From an uncultured Acidovorax sp. (lineage in GTDB: Bacteria; Pseudomonadota; Gammaproteobacteria; Burkholderiales; Burkholderiaceae_C): a stretch of DNA of 64,000 nt. The notes under the pieces were generated by a model. That model was not told where the DNA came from. It did no database searches and was given only the letters and a program-made list of their open reading frames with translations. This document shows positions 8,959 through 18,077 of this stretch, piece after piece. Where the stretch lies: positions 124,001-188,000 of the forward strand of contig CAJYHL010000051.1 of the NCBI GenBank assembly GCA_913774625.1, in the 5' to 3' direction. The position numbers were made by a program, and so were the translations under genes. Position 1 is the stretch's first letter. Each line of letters begins with the position of its first letter.

Positions 8959-9881
8959 TCGCCGCCGCTGCAGCACCGCACACGCCGCCCCCGCCGGTGG
9001 TGCTGGACCTGGACGCCTCCGTCGGCGCTCTGCCGGGCGAAGTCCGCCTGCCGCTGAAGGAGGCCTGGCAGGAGCGGCTGCGCTTCGGCTGCGGCCTGCG
9101 GACCCTGCGGTCTTTCCGTTCGGTGCTCGATGCCGCCATGCCGGCTTTCGGCGCCCACGGCACGGTGTTCATGGGCAGCGGCGATTTCCACCATCTGAGC
9201 TGGCCGCTGATCGAGCGCTGCATCGCCGCGCACGGCTTCACCCAGGCCCGGCCGCTGCACGTGCTGGTGCTGGACAACCATCCCGACAACATGCGCTTTC
9301 CCTTCGGCGTGCATTGCGGCTCGTGGGTGCGGCGCGTGGCCCTGCTGCCCCAGGTGGCGCATGTGAACGTGGTGGGCATCACCTCGGGCGACATCGGCGC
9401 CGGCCATGCCTGGGAGAACTACCTGGGCCCGCTGCGCGCCGGCAAGCTGACCTACTGGAGCACCGGCGTGGACACCGGCTGGGCGCGCTGGCTGGGGGTG
9501 GGGGAGCGCTTCCGCTCGTTCCCGGACGTGGATGCGCTGGTCGGAGCCCTGATGTGCATGCTGAGCCGCCAGAGCCTGCCCACCTATCTCAGCATCGACA
9601 AGGACGCGTTCTCGCCGCGCGTGGTGCGCACCAACTGGGACCAGGGCGTGCTGGAGGCGCGCCATGTGGCGGCGGTGCTCACGCTGCTGCGCGGCCATCT
9701 GGCAGGCAGCGACGTGACCGGCGACGTCTCCACCCACCGCTACGCCACGGCCTGGAAGCGCTGGCTGAGCGCGGGCGACGGCCAGGACACCGGGGCCGAG
9801 CAGGCCGAGCTGCCGGCCTGGCAGGCGGCCCAGGCGGCCTTCAACGTCTGGCTGCTGGACCTGCTGGAAATGGACAGCTGA
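8955..9881 (+). CDS. Arginase/ureohydrolase-fold protein
   Basis: GSGDFHHLSW, VLVLDNHPDNMRFP, YLSIDKDAFS correspond to the GGDH, DAHxD and SxDxDxxDP metal-ligand motifs; ATG overlaps the preceding stop by 4 nt. Confidence 0.7.
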   Translation: MIAAAAAPHTPPPPVVLDLDASVGALPGEVRLPLKEAWQERLRFGCGLRTLRSFRSVLDAAMPAFGAHGTVFMGSGDFHHLSWPLIERCIAAHGFTQARPLHVLVLDNHPDNMRFPFGVHCGSWVRRVALLPQVAHVNVVGITSGDIGAGHAWENYLGPLRAGKLTYWSTGVDTGWARWLGVGERFRSFPDVDALVGALMCMLSRQSLPTYLSIDKDAFSPRVVRTNWDQGVLEARHVAAVLTLLRGHLAGSDVTGDVSTHRYATAWKRWLSAGDGQDTGAEQAELPAWQAAQAAFNVWLLDLLEMDS

Positions 9882-9895
9882 GGCCGGCCGGCTAG

Positions 9896-11137
9896 CTAGC
9901 TGGCCAGCGGCTCAACGGCGCGCTGCAGCGCGGTGCATAGCCGGTCGAAATCTCCGTCGCCCAGCCAGGGGCTGTTGCTGATCGCCAGCACCCGCGCGGC
10001 GAAGTCCCGCGCATGGGGCCAGTCCTCGCCGGGGCTGCGCGCCACGTGCCGCGCATAGCGCTCGTAGTCGGGAAGGGCCTGCACGAAGGGCAGGCTCACG
10101 CCCAGGCCCTGGCCCCACAGCGCGGCGATGGCGGCCTCACGCCGGGCGGCGTCGGGCAGCAGCGCCAGCAGCGTGGGCCAGATGCCCTGTGCGCCCGGCA
10201 CGGCGGCGCTGTCCTCGATCAATTGCAGTTCCGGCACGCGCTCGCGCAGCAGGGCCATGCGCTGCCGCGCCCGCGCCCGGCCCTCGTCCAGCCAGGCGGG
10301 CAGCCGGGCCAGTGCGCGCACGCCCACGGCGCGGCGCCAGCGGCCGACGCTGTGCAGCGGAATGGCTTCGTCGAAATCGTCGCCCGCCGCCGCGATGCGG
10401 TCGCCCTGGGCCAGCGCCCGGCGCAGCGGCAGGCCGTAGGCCAGCGGCAGGCCGGCCGGGCGGTAGAGGGCGGCATAGCCCAGCAGCTCCGCGCTGCGGC
10501 GCAGTTCCCAGCCCCAGCGCCAGGGCGCCACGCGGCGGGCCGCGCGGGCGCAGGCGGCGCGCAGTTCGGGGTCGGCCACCACCAGCGCGCCGCCTTCGTA
10601 GATCGTCAAACCCTTGCCCACGGCCAGGCTGAAGAACACCATGTCGCTGCCCGTGGTGCCGATGCAGGCGCCGCCCGCCTCGCGCGCGCCCAGGGCCTGG
10701 GCAGCGTCTTCGATGACGCGGGCGCCCGCCGCATGGGCGATGGCGCGCACCGGCGCCACGTCGGCCACGCGGCCGGCCAGATGGGTGGGCAGCACGGCCA
10801 GGGTGCGCGGGCCGCAGAGCGCGGCGAGCGCCTGCGGGCACAGGTCCAGGCTGGCGGGCCGCAGGTCGCACACGCGCAGCCGCAGGCCGCAGTGCGCGGC
10901 GGCCAGGGCGACCAGGGGGCAGGTGTAGGCCGGGGCGATGACTTCGTCGCGGCCCGGTGCGCGCTCGCGCAGCGCGGTCAGCGCCACCACCAGCGCGGCG
11001 GTGCCGGAGCATTCGACCTGCACCGCCGGCACGCCCAGGAAGCGGGCCAGAGCGGCTCCTAAGTCGGCATCGCCGCCGGGCAGCAGGTCGCGCCAGCCCA
11101 GCGGCAGGCCGGCGGTGGGCGGCGCCTCAGGCGCCAT
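9896..11137 (-). CDS. DegT/DnrJ/EryC1/StrS-type aminotransferase
   Basis: VQVECSGTAALVVALTAL, VIAPAYTCPLVALAAAHCGLRLRVCDL, VIEDAAQALGA, VFFSLAVGKGLTIYEGGALVV (candidate catalytic Lys). Confidence 0.82.
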   Translation of the reverse strand: MAPEAPPTAGLPLGWRDLLPGGDADLGAALARFLGVPAVQVECSGTAALVVALTALRERAPGRDEVIAPAYTCPLVALAAAHCGLRLRVCDLRPASLDLCPQALAALCGPRTLAVLPTHLAGRVADVAPVRAIAHAAGARVIEDAAQALGAREAGGACIGTTGSDMVFFSLAVGKGLTIYEGGALVVADPELRAACARAARRVAPWRWGWELRRSAELLGYAALYRPAGLPLAYGLPLRRALAQGDRIAAAGDDFDEAIPLHSVGRWRRAVGVRALARLPAWLDEGRARARQRMALLRERVPELQLIEDSAAVPGAQGIWPTLLALLPDAARREAAIAALWGQGLGVSLPFVQALPDYERYARHVARSPGEDWPHARDFAARVLAISNSPWLGDGDFDRLCTALQRAVEPLAS

Positions 11138-11540
11138 GGGGGGCGGGTGGAGCGGCGTCCGGCGGCGCCTGCTCATCGGCCTCGCTGCGTGCCAGGCAGG
11201 CGATGCCGGCGGCGATCAGCGCGGCGCCCAGCAGCTGCGGCCAGCCGATGGGCTCGTTGAACAGGATGGCCGACAGCGCCAGCACCGAGACGACCTCGAG
11301 GTGCGATGCCGCGAAGGCCGGGCCGATGGGCGCATGCTCCAGCAGCGTCATCCAGGTGAAGAAGGCGCCCACGTAGCCCACGAAGGCGCCGTAGATCCAG
11401 GGCTGGCCGAAGACCCGCAGCAGCCAGGCGCCGGAGAATTCCAGCGGCAGCGCATGCTCGCCCGCGACCTTGAAGCTGATCTGCGCGAGCGTGTCGAAGG
11501 CGACCAGGATGAGGAAGCCGATGGCGTAGAAGCGTCTCAC
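11127..11540 (-). CDS. Small EamA/SMR-type membrane protein (137 aa, 4 TM)
   Basis: MRRFYAIGFLILVAFDTLAQISFKVAG...LEHAPIGPAFAASHLEVVSVLALSAILFNEPIGWPQLLGAALIAAGI: EmrE/ArnE-like pattern. Confidence 0.8.
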   Translation of the reverse strand: MRRFYAIGFLILVAFDTLAQISFKVAGEHALPLEFSGAWLLRVFGQPWIYGAFVGYVGAFFTWMTLLEHAPIGPAFAASHLEVVSVLALSAILFNEPIGWPQLLGAALIAAGIACLARSEADEQAPPDAAPPAPHGA

Positions 11541-11544
11541 GGCG

Positions 11545-11931
11545 TCACCCCTTGAGCCCGACGATGGCCACGCCCGCCGACACCAGCAGGATGCCGGCCA
11601 CGCGCATGGGCGAGAGCTTCTCGCGGAAGAGAAAGCGGCCCGCGACCATCACCGCCACGATGTTGATCGAGCCCAGCAGCACGCCGTCGGACAGCGGCAC
11701 CAGGGACAGGAAGGCCAGCCATACCAGGAATTCGGCCACATAGCAGCCGATGCCGATCCAGATCCAGGGCCGGCGCGCCATCCAGATCCAGCGTGCCAGG
11801 CCCGTGCCCGCGCGCGGGTCGGCGGTGGCGGCGGCCTTGAAAGCCAGCTGCCCGCCCGTGTCCACCAGCATGTTGAGCACCCACAGCAGCGCCACCAGCG
11901 GCGTGATGCCGCCACCCTCCGCAGGCGTCAT
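11545..11931 (-). CDS. Small EamA/SMR-type membrane protein (128 aa, 4 TM)
   Basis: LVALLWVLNMLVDTGGQLAFKAAAT...LVPLSDGVLLGSINIVAVMVAGRFLFREKLSPMRVAGILLVSAGVAIVGLKG; adjacent paralogue of the 11127-11540 protein. Confidence 0.8.
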   Translation of the reverse strand: MTPAEGGGITPLVALLWVLNMLVDTGGQLAFKAAATADPRAGTGLARWIWMARRPWIWIGIGCYVAEFLVWLAFLSLVPLSDGVLLGSINIVAVMVAGRFLFREKLSPMRVAGILLVSAGVAIVGLKG

Positions 11932-12875
11932 GGCGCGGCGCCTTCGTCGCCCGGGGGCTGCTGCTGCTGCTGCGCGATGCCTTCGGCGAAGGCCACCGTG
12001 CGCGCCAGCACCGTGCGGCGGTCGCGGTCGATGGTGATCATGTGGTAGCTGTCGTCCAGCAGCACCAGCTCCACCGGGGCGTGGCGCACGCCGCGCACGA
12101 TGTCCTGGGCGTTGCCGGCCGCTGCGATGTCGTCGTTGCGGGCATGCATGACCAGGCAGGGCGCGCGCACCGCGCCCAGGTTGCGCCGCACGTAGGCCGA
12201 AAGGGCCCGCAGCTCGATCACCGACCACCAGGGGTTGCCCGGCAGGCCGGCGGCGGCGCTGTCGCCCGAATGCATCTGGGACACCACGCGCTCGCGCAGG
12301 GCCTCGTCCTTGATGCCGTAGGGCGGCGCTTCCATGAAGACCTTGCGGCGGCCGATGCCGAGGGCGCGGAAGAGCGGCAGCAGGAAGGCCAGGCGCGTGT
12401 AGCCCGGAATGCTCCAGCCGTCATAGCGGAAGGTGGTGGACAGCGCCACCACGCCCGCCACCTGCTGCGGCCGCTCGATGGCCAGGGCCAGCGACAGCAG
12501 CGCACCCATCGACAGGCCGCAGGCGATGACGGGCCGGCCGGTGTGCTGCATCAGCCGCTCTGCGCCGCGCCGGGCGCTGGCCACCCAGTCCTTCCAGCCC
12601 GTGGCGATCAGGTCGTCCTGCGTGCCGCAGTGGCCGGCCAATTGCACGGCCAGCACGGTGAAGCCGGCGCGGTGCAGGCCCTTGGCGAGCAGGCGCATCT
12701 CGTTGGGCGTGCCGGTCAGGCCGTGGATCAGCAGCACGCCGGTCGAGGCCAGCGGGCCGTGGCCTTCGAGCAGGTATTCGTGCTCGGTGCCGGTGGTGGA
12801 GACGGAGGAATGGCTGGCCCGGGGCGTCTCGTCCATGGCGCGCAGGGTCGCGGTGGCTACTGCTGCTGCGTTCAT
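11928..12875 (-). CDS. Alpha/beta hydrolase (carboxylesterase/monoacylglycerol-lipase-like)
   Basis: GVLLIHGLTGTPNEMRLLAKGLHRAGFTVLAVQLAGHCG; GLSMGA nucleophile elbow. Confidence 0.85.
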   Translation of the reverse strand: MNAAAVATATLRAMDETPRASHSSVSTTGTEHEYLLEGHGPLASTGVLLIHGLTGTPNEMRLLAKGLHRAGFTVLAVQLAGHCGTQDDLIATGWKDWVASARRGAERLMQHTGRPVIACGLSMGALLSLALAIERPQQVAGVVALSTTFRYDGWSIPGYTRLAFLLPLFRALGIGRRKVFMEAPPYGIKDEALRERVVSQMHSGDSAAAGLPGNPWWSVIELRALSAYVRRNLGAVRAPCLVMHARNDDIAAAGNAQDIVRGVRHAPVELVLLDDSYHMITIDRDRRTVLARTVAFAEGIAQQQQQPPGDEGAAP

Positions 12876-13669
12876 GCCATCTCCAGCTGGCGGGGGGCCA
12901 GCGCATCGAGCTGGTGCAGCATCTGCAGCGTGTCGGAGAAGCCGACGAAGGGCGCGTGGGCTATGCCCTTGCTTTCGCAGTGCGCGATGAGCTTGTACTT
13001 GGCGAAGACGAAGTCGGCGCGGCCGGAGACGCAGAAGTCCGAGGTGCTGTCGCCCACGAAGAGCACGCGCCCGTGCAGGGCCCGCTGCTCGGCCAGGCGT
13101 TCGCACTTGCAGTTGCCGCTGGCGCGTTCGCAGCGGCCGCTGGCCCAGGGCGATTCCAGGCGCCACTGGCGCGGGCCGGCCTGCACCAGGCGGTTGGCGA
13201 TCACCGGCAGGCCGTCCAGGCCATGGCGCGCCAGCACGGACCGGATGGCGTAGTCGATGCCGTCGCTCACCACCTGCACGGGCATGCCCAGCTTGCGGGC
13301 TTCGCGCACGAAGGCGGCGAAATGCGGATCGACCTCGATGGTCTCCAGGTGGGCGTCGAGTTCGGCACGGTCCATGTCCAGCAGCGCGACCTGGCCCTTC
13401 ATGCATTCGCGCGAGCCGATCTCGCCGCGCTCCCAGGCGTCTTCCAGCGCCTGCCAGCCGGGCTGGCCGAAGCGCTGCAGCAGCGAGTCGGTCACGTCTG
13501 CAGTGCTGATGGTGCCGTCGAAGTCGCACTGGACCATCCAGCCGGCGGAAGCGGCGGCTTCAGGGCGCGCGGCCTGCGCGGAGGCGACGGAGATCACGCG
13601 GCGCAGCGAAGCGGCGGATGCCGAGGCGGAAGAGGCGGGCGTGGACGGGGCAAAGGCAACGGGCTTCAT
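12872..13669 (-). CDS. HAD-IB family phosphatase (MtnX-like)
   Basis: MVQCDFDGTISTADVTDSLLQRFG...MPVQVVSDGIDYAIRSVL...VLFVGDSTSDFCVSGRADFVFAK: HAD motifs DxDGT and GDSxxD. Confidence 0.82.
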   Translation of the reverse strand: MKPVAFAPSTPASSASASAASLRRVISVASAQAARPEAAASAGWMVQCDFDGTISTADVTDSLLQRFGQPGWQALEDAWERGEIGSRECMKGQVALLDMDRAELDAHLETIEVDPHFAAFVREARKLGMPVQVVSDGIDYAIRSVLARHGLDGLPVIANRLVQAGPRQWRLESPWASGRCERASGNCKCERLAEQRALHGRVLFVGDSTSDFCVSGRADFVFAKYKLIAHCESKGIAHAPFVGFSDTLQMLHQLDALAPRQLEMA

Positions 13670-13684
13670 GGAGCGCTCCTGCGA

Positions 13685-14683
13685 TCAGCGGTGAAAGGCG
13701 ACCCGAACGGTCTGGCCGGGGCGGGTGTCCGCCGGGGCTCGTTCGAATTCCAGAATGCATTCGACGACCCGTACCGGGCCGCGCTGGGCATCGTCCAGCA
13801 GCCGCGCAGCGCCCAGCACGGGGCTCATGCGGACCACGCGGGCGGGCGGCAGCGTGACGGGGGTGGCGTCGCCATCGGTGGTGACGGTGGCCTGCATGCC
13901 GACCTTGACGGCGGCTGCATAGCTTTCATTGACTTCCGCGCGCACCTGCAGCGGGCGGTGCGGCAGCAGCGTGATGGCGGCGTGCCCGCCCGAGCCCGGC
14001 AGGCGCTGGCCGGCCTGGGTGGCCACGCGCACCACGATGCCGTCGTCGGGCGCGTGCAGCTCCAGCCGGCCCTGCTGGCTGCGCAGCAGCGCCAGCCGCT
14101 GGCGGGCCACGTCGGCTTCGGCGCGGGCGATGGCCACGTCGGATTCGGCGGAGCGCACCGCCTGGGCGGCCTCTTCGGCGCGCTGCGGCTCGGCCGCGCC
14201 GGCGGCGCTGGCTTCGGCCAGGCGCTCGGCCGTGCGGCGCAGCGCGGGCAACTGCTGGGCGCGGGCATTGGTGCGGGCCTCGGCCAGCTGCAGCTCGGCC
14301 TGGGCGACATTGACCTCCGCCTGCGAGGCGGTGGGCGAGAGGCGCAGCAGCACCTGGCCGCGCTTGACGTGCTGGCCTTCCTGCACGGCCACCGAATCGA
14401 CCAGGCCTTCCTGCAGCGGAGACAGCTCGACCAGGCCGCCCTGCACCTCGATGCGGCCGCGCGCCACGGCGGCGGGCAGCGCCGCGCTGGCGGAAGTGCC
14501 GGGCGTGGCGGGCGCCGAAGCGCTGCCGTTGCCGTTGCTGCTGCTGTTATTGCCGCCCGGCGCGGCCGCAGCCGGTGGGTGGTCGTTGCAGGCGGCGAGC
14601 ATCGGCAGCACGGCGGCCAGGACAGCGGCGGCAGCGGTGGCGCGCAGCGGCTTGCTGCGCAGGAGGGAGTGGTGGCGGTTCAT
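13685..14683 (-). CDS. HlyD/DevB-type membrane fusion lipoprotein of an ABC exporter
   Basis: LPMLAACNDHPP lipobox; GLVELSPLQEGLVDSVAVQEGQHVKRGQVLLRL (biotinyl-lipoyl-like hairpin domain). Confidence 0.85.
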   Translation of the reverse strand: MNRHHSLLRSKPLRATAAAAVLAAVLPMLAACNDHPPAAAAPGGNNSSSNGNGSASAPATPGTSASAALPAAVARGRIEVQGGLVELSPLQEGLVDSVAVQEGQHVKRGQVLLRLSPTASQAEVNVAQAELQLAEARTNARAQQLPALRRTAERLAEASAAGAAEPQRAEEAAQAVRSAESDVAIARAEADVARQRLALLRSQQGRLELHAPDDGIVVRVATQAGQRLPGSGGHAAITLLPHRPLQVRAEVNESYAAAVKVGMQATVTTDGDATPVTLPPARVVRMSPVLGAARLLDDAQRGPVRVVECILEFERAPADTRPGQTVRVAFHR

Positions 14684-15450
14684 GCGGCAGAGGTCTCGGG
14701 CACGGCGTCGGGCTGGCGCCAGTCGCTGCGGATGGCACCGTCTTCCATGCCGAGCACGCGGTCGGCATGGCGGACGAGGCGCGGGTCATGGCTCACGCAC
14801 AGCACGGTGGTGCCGTGCGAGCGGGCGATGCGGTGGAGGATGTCGATCACGCGCTGGCCGCTGTCGGCATCCAGCGCGCTGGTGGGCTCGTCGGCGAAGA
14901 GCAGCTGGGGCGACTTGGCGATGGCGCGGGCGATGGCCACGCGCTGCTTCTCGCCGCCCGAGAGCTGCGCCGGGCGCATGTGGGCGCGCTGGATCAGGCC
15001 GACCTCGTCCAGCGCCTGCTGCGCGCGCTCCTGGCTTTCGCGGGCGCTCAGGCCCAGGTAGCCCAGCGGCAGCTGCACCTGTTCGAGCGAGGTGAGCGCC
15101 GGGAACAGGTTGAAGCCCTGGAACACGAAGCCCGTGTGGTGCAGGCGGAAGCGCTCCAGCGCCCGGGCGTTCAGCGAGCCCAGGTCTTCGCCCAGCGCGC
15201 GGATGGTGCCGGAATCGGGCTTCTGCAGTGCCGACAGCAGCGACAGCAGCGTGCTCTTGCCGCAGCCCGAAGGGCCGGAGATGAGCGTGAGCTCGCCGGT
15301 GTGTATGGACAGGTTCATCTGGCGCAGCACCTGGACCTGCACCACGCCGGACACGAAGGACTTGTGCAGGTCGACGGCCTGCAGGCTGGGGGTGCCGCGC
15401 TGGGCGCGGGCAGTGGCGGCCACGGGGGAGCGGGGGGCGGAACGGGTCAT
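14680..15450 (-). CDS. ABC transporter ATP-binding protein (LolD/MacB/DevA type)
   Basis: LISGPSGCGKSTLLSLLSAL Walker A; QLSGGEKQRVAIARAI signature; LLFADEPTSALD Walker B. Confidence 0.95.
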   Translation of the reverse strand: MTRSAPRSPVAATARAQRGTPSLQAVDLHKSFVSGVVQVQVLRQMNLSIHTGELTLISGPSGCGKSTLLSLLSALQKPDSGTIRALGEDLGSLNARALERFRLHHTGFVFQGFNLFPALTSLEQVQLPLGYLGLSARESQERAQQALDEVGLIQRAHMRPAQLSGGEKQRVAIARAIAKSPQLLFADEPTSALDADSGQRVIDILHRIARSHGTTVLCVSHDPRLVRHADRVLGMEDGAIRSDWRQPDAVPETSAA

Positions 15451-16583
15451 CGCAGCAGCAGGGCGGGGTCCGCGGCCATGAGGCCGCGCATGGCGAAAAG
15501 GCCCGACAGCAGGGTCACGGCGGCGACCAGCACGGCGCAGGCGCCGGCGGTGAGCGGGGTCATGGCGACGGGCACGCCGTGGGCATTGGCCAGCGCCAGC
15601 AGGGCGGCGCTGGCGCAGCCGCCCAGCAGCAGGCCCAGGCCGCCGATCCAGCAGGCCTGCTCGACCACCAGCCGGCCCAGAGCGCGGCGGCTCACGCCCA
15701 GGGCGTTGAGCACGGCGTATTCGCGGGCGGAGCCGGCCACCACGCCGATCAGCGACTGGCTGGTGACCACCGTGCCCACCAGGCAGACGATGCCGACCAT
15801 GAAGAGCACGGCCACTCCGGCGCCGGTGTCCAGCAGCCAGTAGAGCTGCGAGCGGCGGGCGAAGTCCCGGGCGGTCCAGACCTCGAAGGGGCCGAAGCCG
15901 GGGGCGCCGTCCGCCAGCCGCGCCTGCACCTCGGCCGCCTGGGCCGGCGTCTGCGTGCGGGCCACCACGTAGGTCGGGCCGGCGGCGGCATCGTTGCCGG
16001 CGATCTCGCGGGCCGAGTCGATGGAGGTGAGCACGTTCACGCCGCCCAGGCCGCGCAGGCCTTCGACGGCCGCCACCACGTGCACGGGGTGGGCGTTGAT
16101 CCAGGCCTGGCCGCCGACGGTGGTGTCCAGCGTGGAGAGGTCTTCGCGGTCCACGATCACCGCGCCCGGGTCGCGCAGCGCGGCGCGCTGCCAGGGCGCC
16201 AGCAGGCGCGAGAACATCATGCCGTCGGGCGCAGTGCGGATGCCGGAGACATAGACCGACACGCCGCCGCCGCTGCCCTGGCTGCTGCGCCAGTCGCCGT
16301 CCACCCACAGGTAGGGCTCCGTGGCCGTGACGGCCGGGTCCATGGACAGGCGCAGGTTCACGTCCCGGCCGATGGCGCGGCCGAAGTTCACGCTCTGCGT
16401 GCCGGGGTAGCCGGCCCAGAGGTCGGCGCCCGAGGCGCGCACATAGACGGCCGCGCTGCCGAAGATGCCCAGCACCAGCGCCGCCTGCACCGACAGCAGC
16501 ACGCAGGAGAAGCCCACGGCGAACACGGCGGGCACGAAGCGGCGCCATTCGTGGACCAGGGTCTTGCGGGCCAGCGCGATCAT
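15447..16583 (-). CDS. ABC transporter permease (FtsX/DevC type)
   Basis: N-terminal TM, large periplasmic domain, three C-terminal TMs (SREYAVLNALGVSRRALGRLVVEQACWIGGLGLLLG). Confidence 0.88.
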   Translation of the reverse strand: MIALARKTLVHEWRRFVPAVFAVGFSCVLLSVQAALVLGIFGSAAVYVRASGADLWAGYPGTQSVNFGRAIGRDVNLRLSMDPAVTATEPYLWVDGDWRSSQGSGGGVSVYVSGIRTAPDGMMFSRLLAPWQRAALRDPGAVIVDREDLSTLDTTVGGQAWINAHPVHVVAAVEGLRGLGGVNVLTSIDSAREIAGNDAAAGPTYVVARTQTPAQAAEVQARLADGAPGFGPFEVWTARDFARRSQLYWLLDTGAGVAVLFMVGIVCLVGTVVTSQSLIGVVAGSAREYAVLNALGVSRRALGRLVVEQACWIGGLGLLLGGCASAALLALANAHGVPVAMTPLTAGACAVLVAAVTLLSGLFAMRGLMAADPALLLR

Positions 16584-18067
16584 CAGGACGCCTCCTGGCG
16601 TGCCGCCGTCGCCTGCGCGGGCTGCTGCCGCTGCTGCTGGGGCGCCTGTGCCGCGGCGTCGCCTTCCGCGGGCAGCGGCGCGCCGCCCAGGGCCTTGTAG
16701 AGCGCGACGAAGGCCAGCGCCCGCGCGTCGTTGGCGGTGGCCTGCTCGGATTCGGCCTGCAGCAGGGCGCGTTGCGCGGCCAGGCCCTCGTATTCGCTGG
16801 ACAGGCCCAGCCGCGCGCGGGTGCGGGCGGCCTGGTCGCGCTGCTGCCAGGTGGCGGTGACTGTTGCCAGCGCGTCGGCGCGCGCCTGCTGCGCGGCCAG
16901 CGCGGCCAGCGCGCCTTCGGCCTCGGCCACGCCGGCGCGCAGGGCGCGTTCCTGGCCCAGCATGGCGGCCTGCAGCGCTTCCTGCTGCGCATCGACCTGC
17001 AGCCGGCGGCGGCCCCAGTCGAAGATCGGCACGTCGATCACCGGGCCGATGGCGGGCATGTCGTCGCTGGTGGTGCGGCGGTTCTGGGTGATGTTGTAGG
17101 AATAGAGCAGCGAGCCCGCGATGGAGATGCGCGGGTAGAGCTCGGAACGGGCCAGGCCCAGGGCGGCTTCGGCCTTGCGCACGGCGGCCTCGGCGGCCTG
17201 CACGTCGGGCCGGGTGCGGACCAGGTCGGTGGGCAGGGCCTTGAAGGCGAAGGGCGCGAGGGCCACGGCGCCGGGGGCGGAGGCCGCGCTCCAGGCCGCG
17301 TCGGGCGCGGGGCGGCCCAGCAGCACGGCCAGCGCCTGGGCGGCGCGGGCGCGGGCCTCTTCGGCCGTGGCGCGGGCCGCCAGAGTCTGCGCTGCCTGGG
17401 CGCGGGCCTGGGCGGCTTCGTCGGGAGTGCCGGTGCGGGTGCGCTGGCGCACCTCGGCCAGATCTTGAGCGCGGGCGTCGATGCGGGCGGTGGCGTCCAG
17501 CAGCCGCAGCTGGCGGCGGGCGGCCTGCAGGTCGAGGTAGTTGCGCACCACGTCGGCCACCACGGCCACGCGCACACCCTGCTGGTCGGCCAGCGAGCCG
17601 TCGGCCTCGGCACGCGCCGCGGAGCGGATGCTTTCGCCGGCGCCGAACAGGCCCAGCTCCCAGATCATGTCGATGCTGGCGTGGAAGTAGGTGTCGGTGG
17701 CGGTGATGTCCTGCAGCGTGCGGGCGCCTGCGCTGAAGGAGGGGCGGAACTGCACCGCCGCGCGGCCGGCCTGCAGGCGGGCTTCGCGCAGGCGGTGGGT
17801 GGCGATGGCGAGGTCCAGGTTGCGGGCCAGCGCCTCGTCCACCAGCGCATCGAGCGCCGGGTCGTTGAAATGCTTCCACCAGGCCCGCAGGTCGGGCGCG
17901 GCCGGGCCCTGGGGCACGGGGGCGGTCCAGGCGGGCGCCACCACCTGCTCGGCAGGCCGCTGCTGCATGTCGGGGCCGGGCGCGGCACAGCCCGCCAGCA
18001 GGGCGAGGGCTGCCAGCCCGGCGCCTAAGCGGCGGGGGGCGGCGGAAAACGGGGGAGTGGATCGCAC
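16583..18067 (-). CDS. Outer membrane efflux factor (TolC/NodT/OprM family lipoprotein)
   Basis: LAALALLAGCAAPGPDMQQRPAEQVVAPAWTAPVPQ...WWKHFNDPALDALVDEALARNLDLAIATHRLREARLQAG...RPDVQAAEAAVRKAEAALGLARSELYPRISIAGS. GTG start at 18067 is a best guess. Confidence 0.88.
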   Translation of the reverse strand: MRSTPPFSAAPRRLGAGLAALALLAGCAAPGPDMQQRPAEQVVAPAWTAPVPQGPAAPDLRAWWKHFNDPALDALVDEALARNLDLAIATHRLREARLQAGRAAVQFRPSFSAGARTLQDITATDTYFHASIDMIWELGLFGAGESIRSAARAEADGSLADQQGVRVAVVADVVRNYLDLQAARRQLRLLDATARIDARAQDLAEVRQRTRTGTPDEAAQARAQAAQTLAARATAEEARARAAQALAVLLGRPAPDAAWSAASAPGAVALAPFAFKALPTDLVRTRPDVQAAEAAVRKAEAALGLARSELYPRISIAGSLLYSYNITQNRRTTSDDMPAIGPVIDVPIFDWGRRRLQVDAQQEALQAAMLGQERALRAGVAEAEGALAALAAQQARADALATVTATWQQRDQAARTRARLGLSSEYEGLAAQRALLQAESEQATANDARALAFVALYKALGGAPLPAEGDAAAQAPQQQRQQPAQATAARQEAS

Positions 18068-18077
18068 GGGCAGGCTG

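Noticed and set aside
12914-15061. 715-aa plus-strand ORF
   Set aside because: Antisense shadow of the HAD phosphatase, HlyD and ATPase genes.
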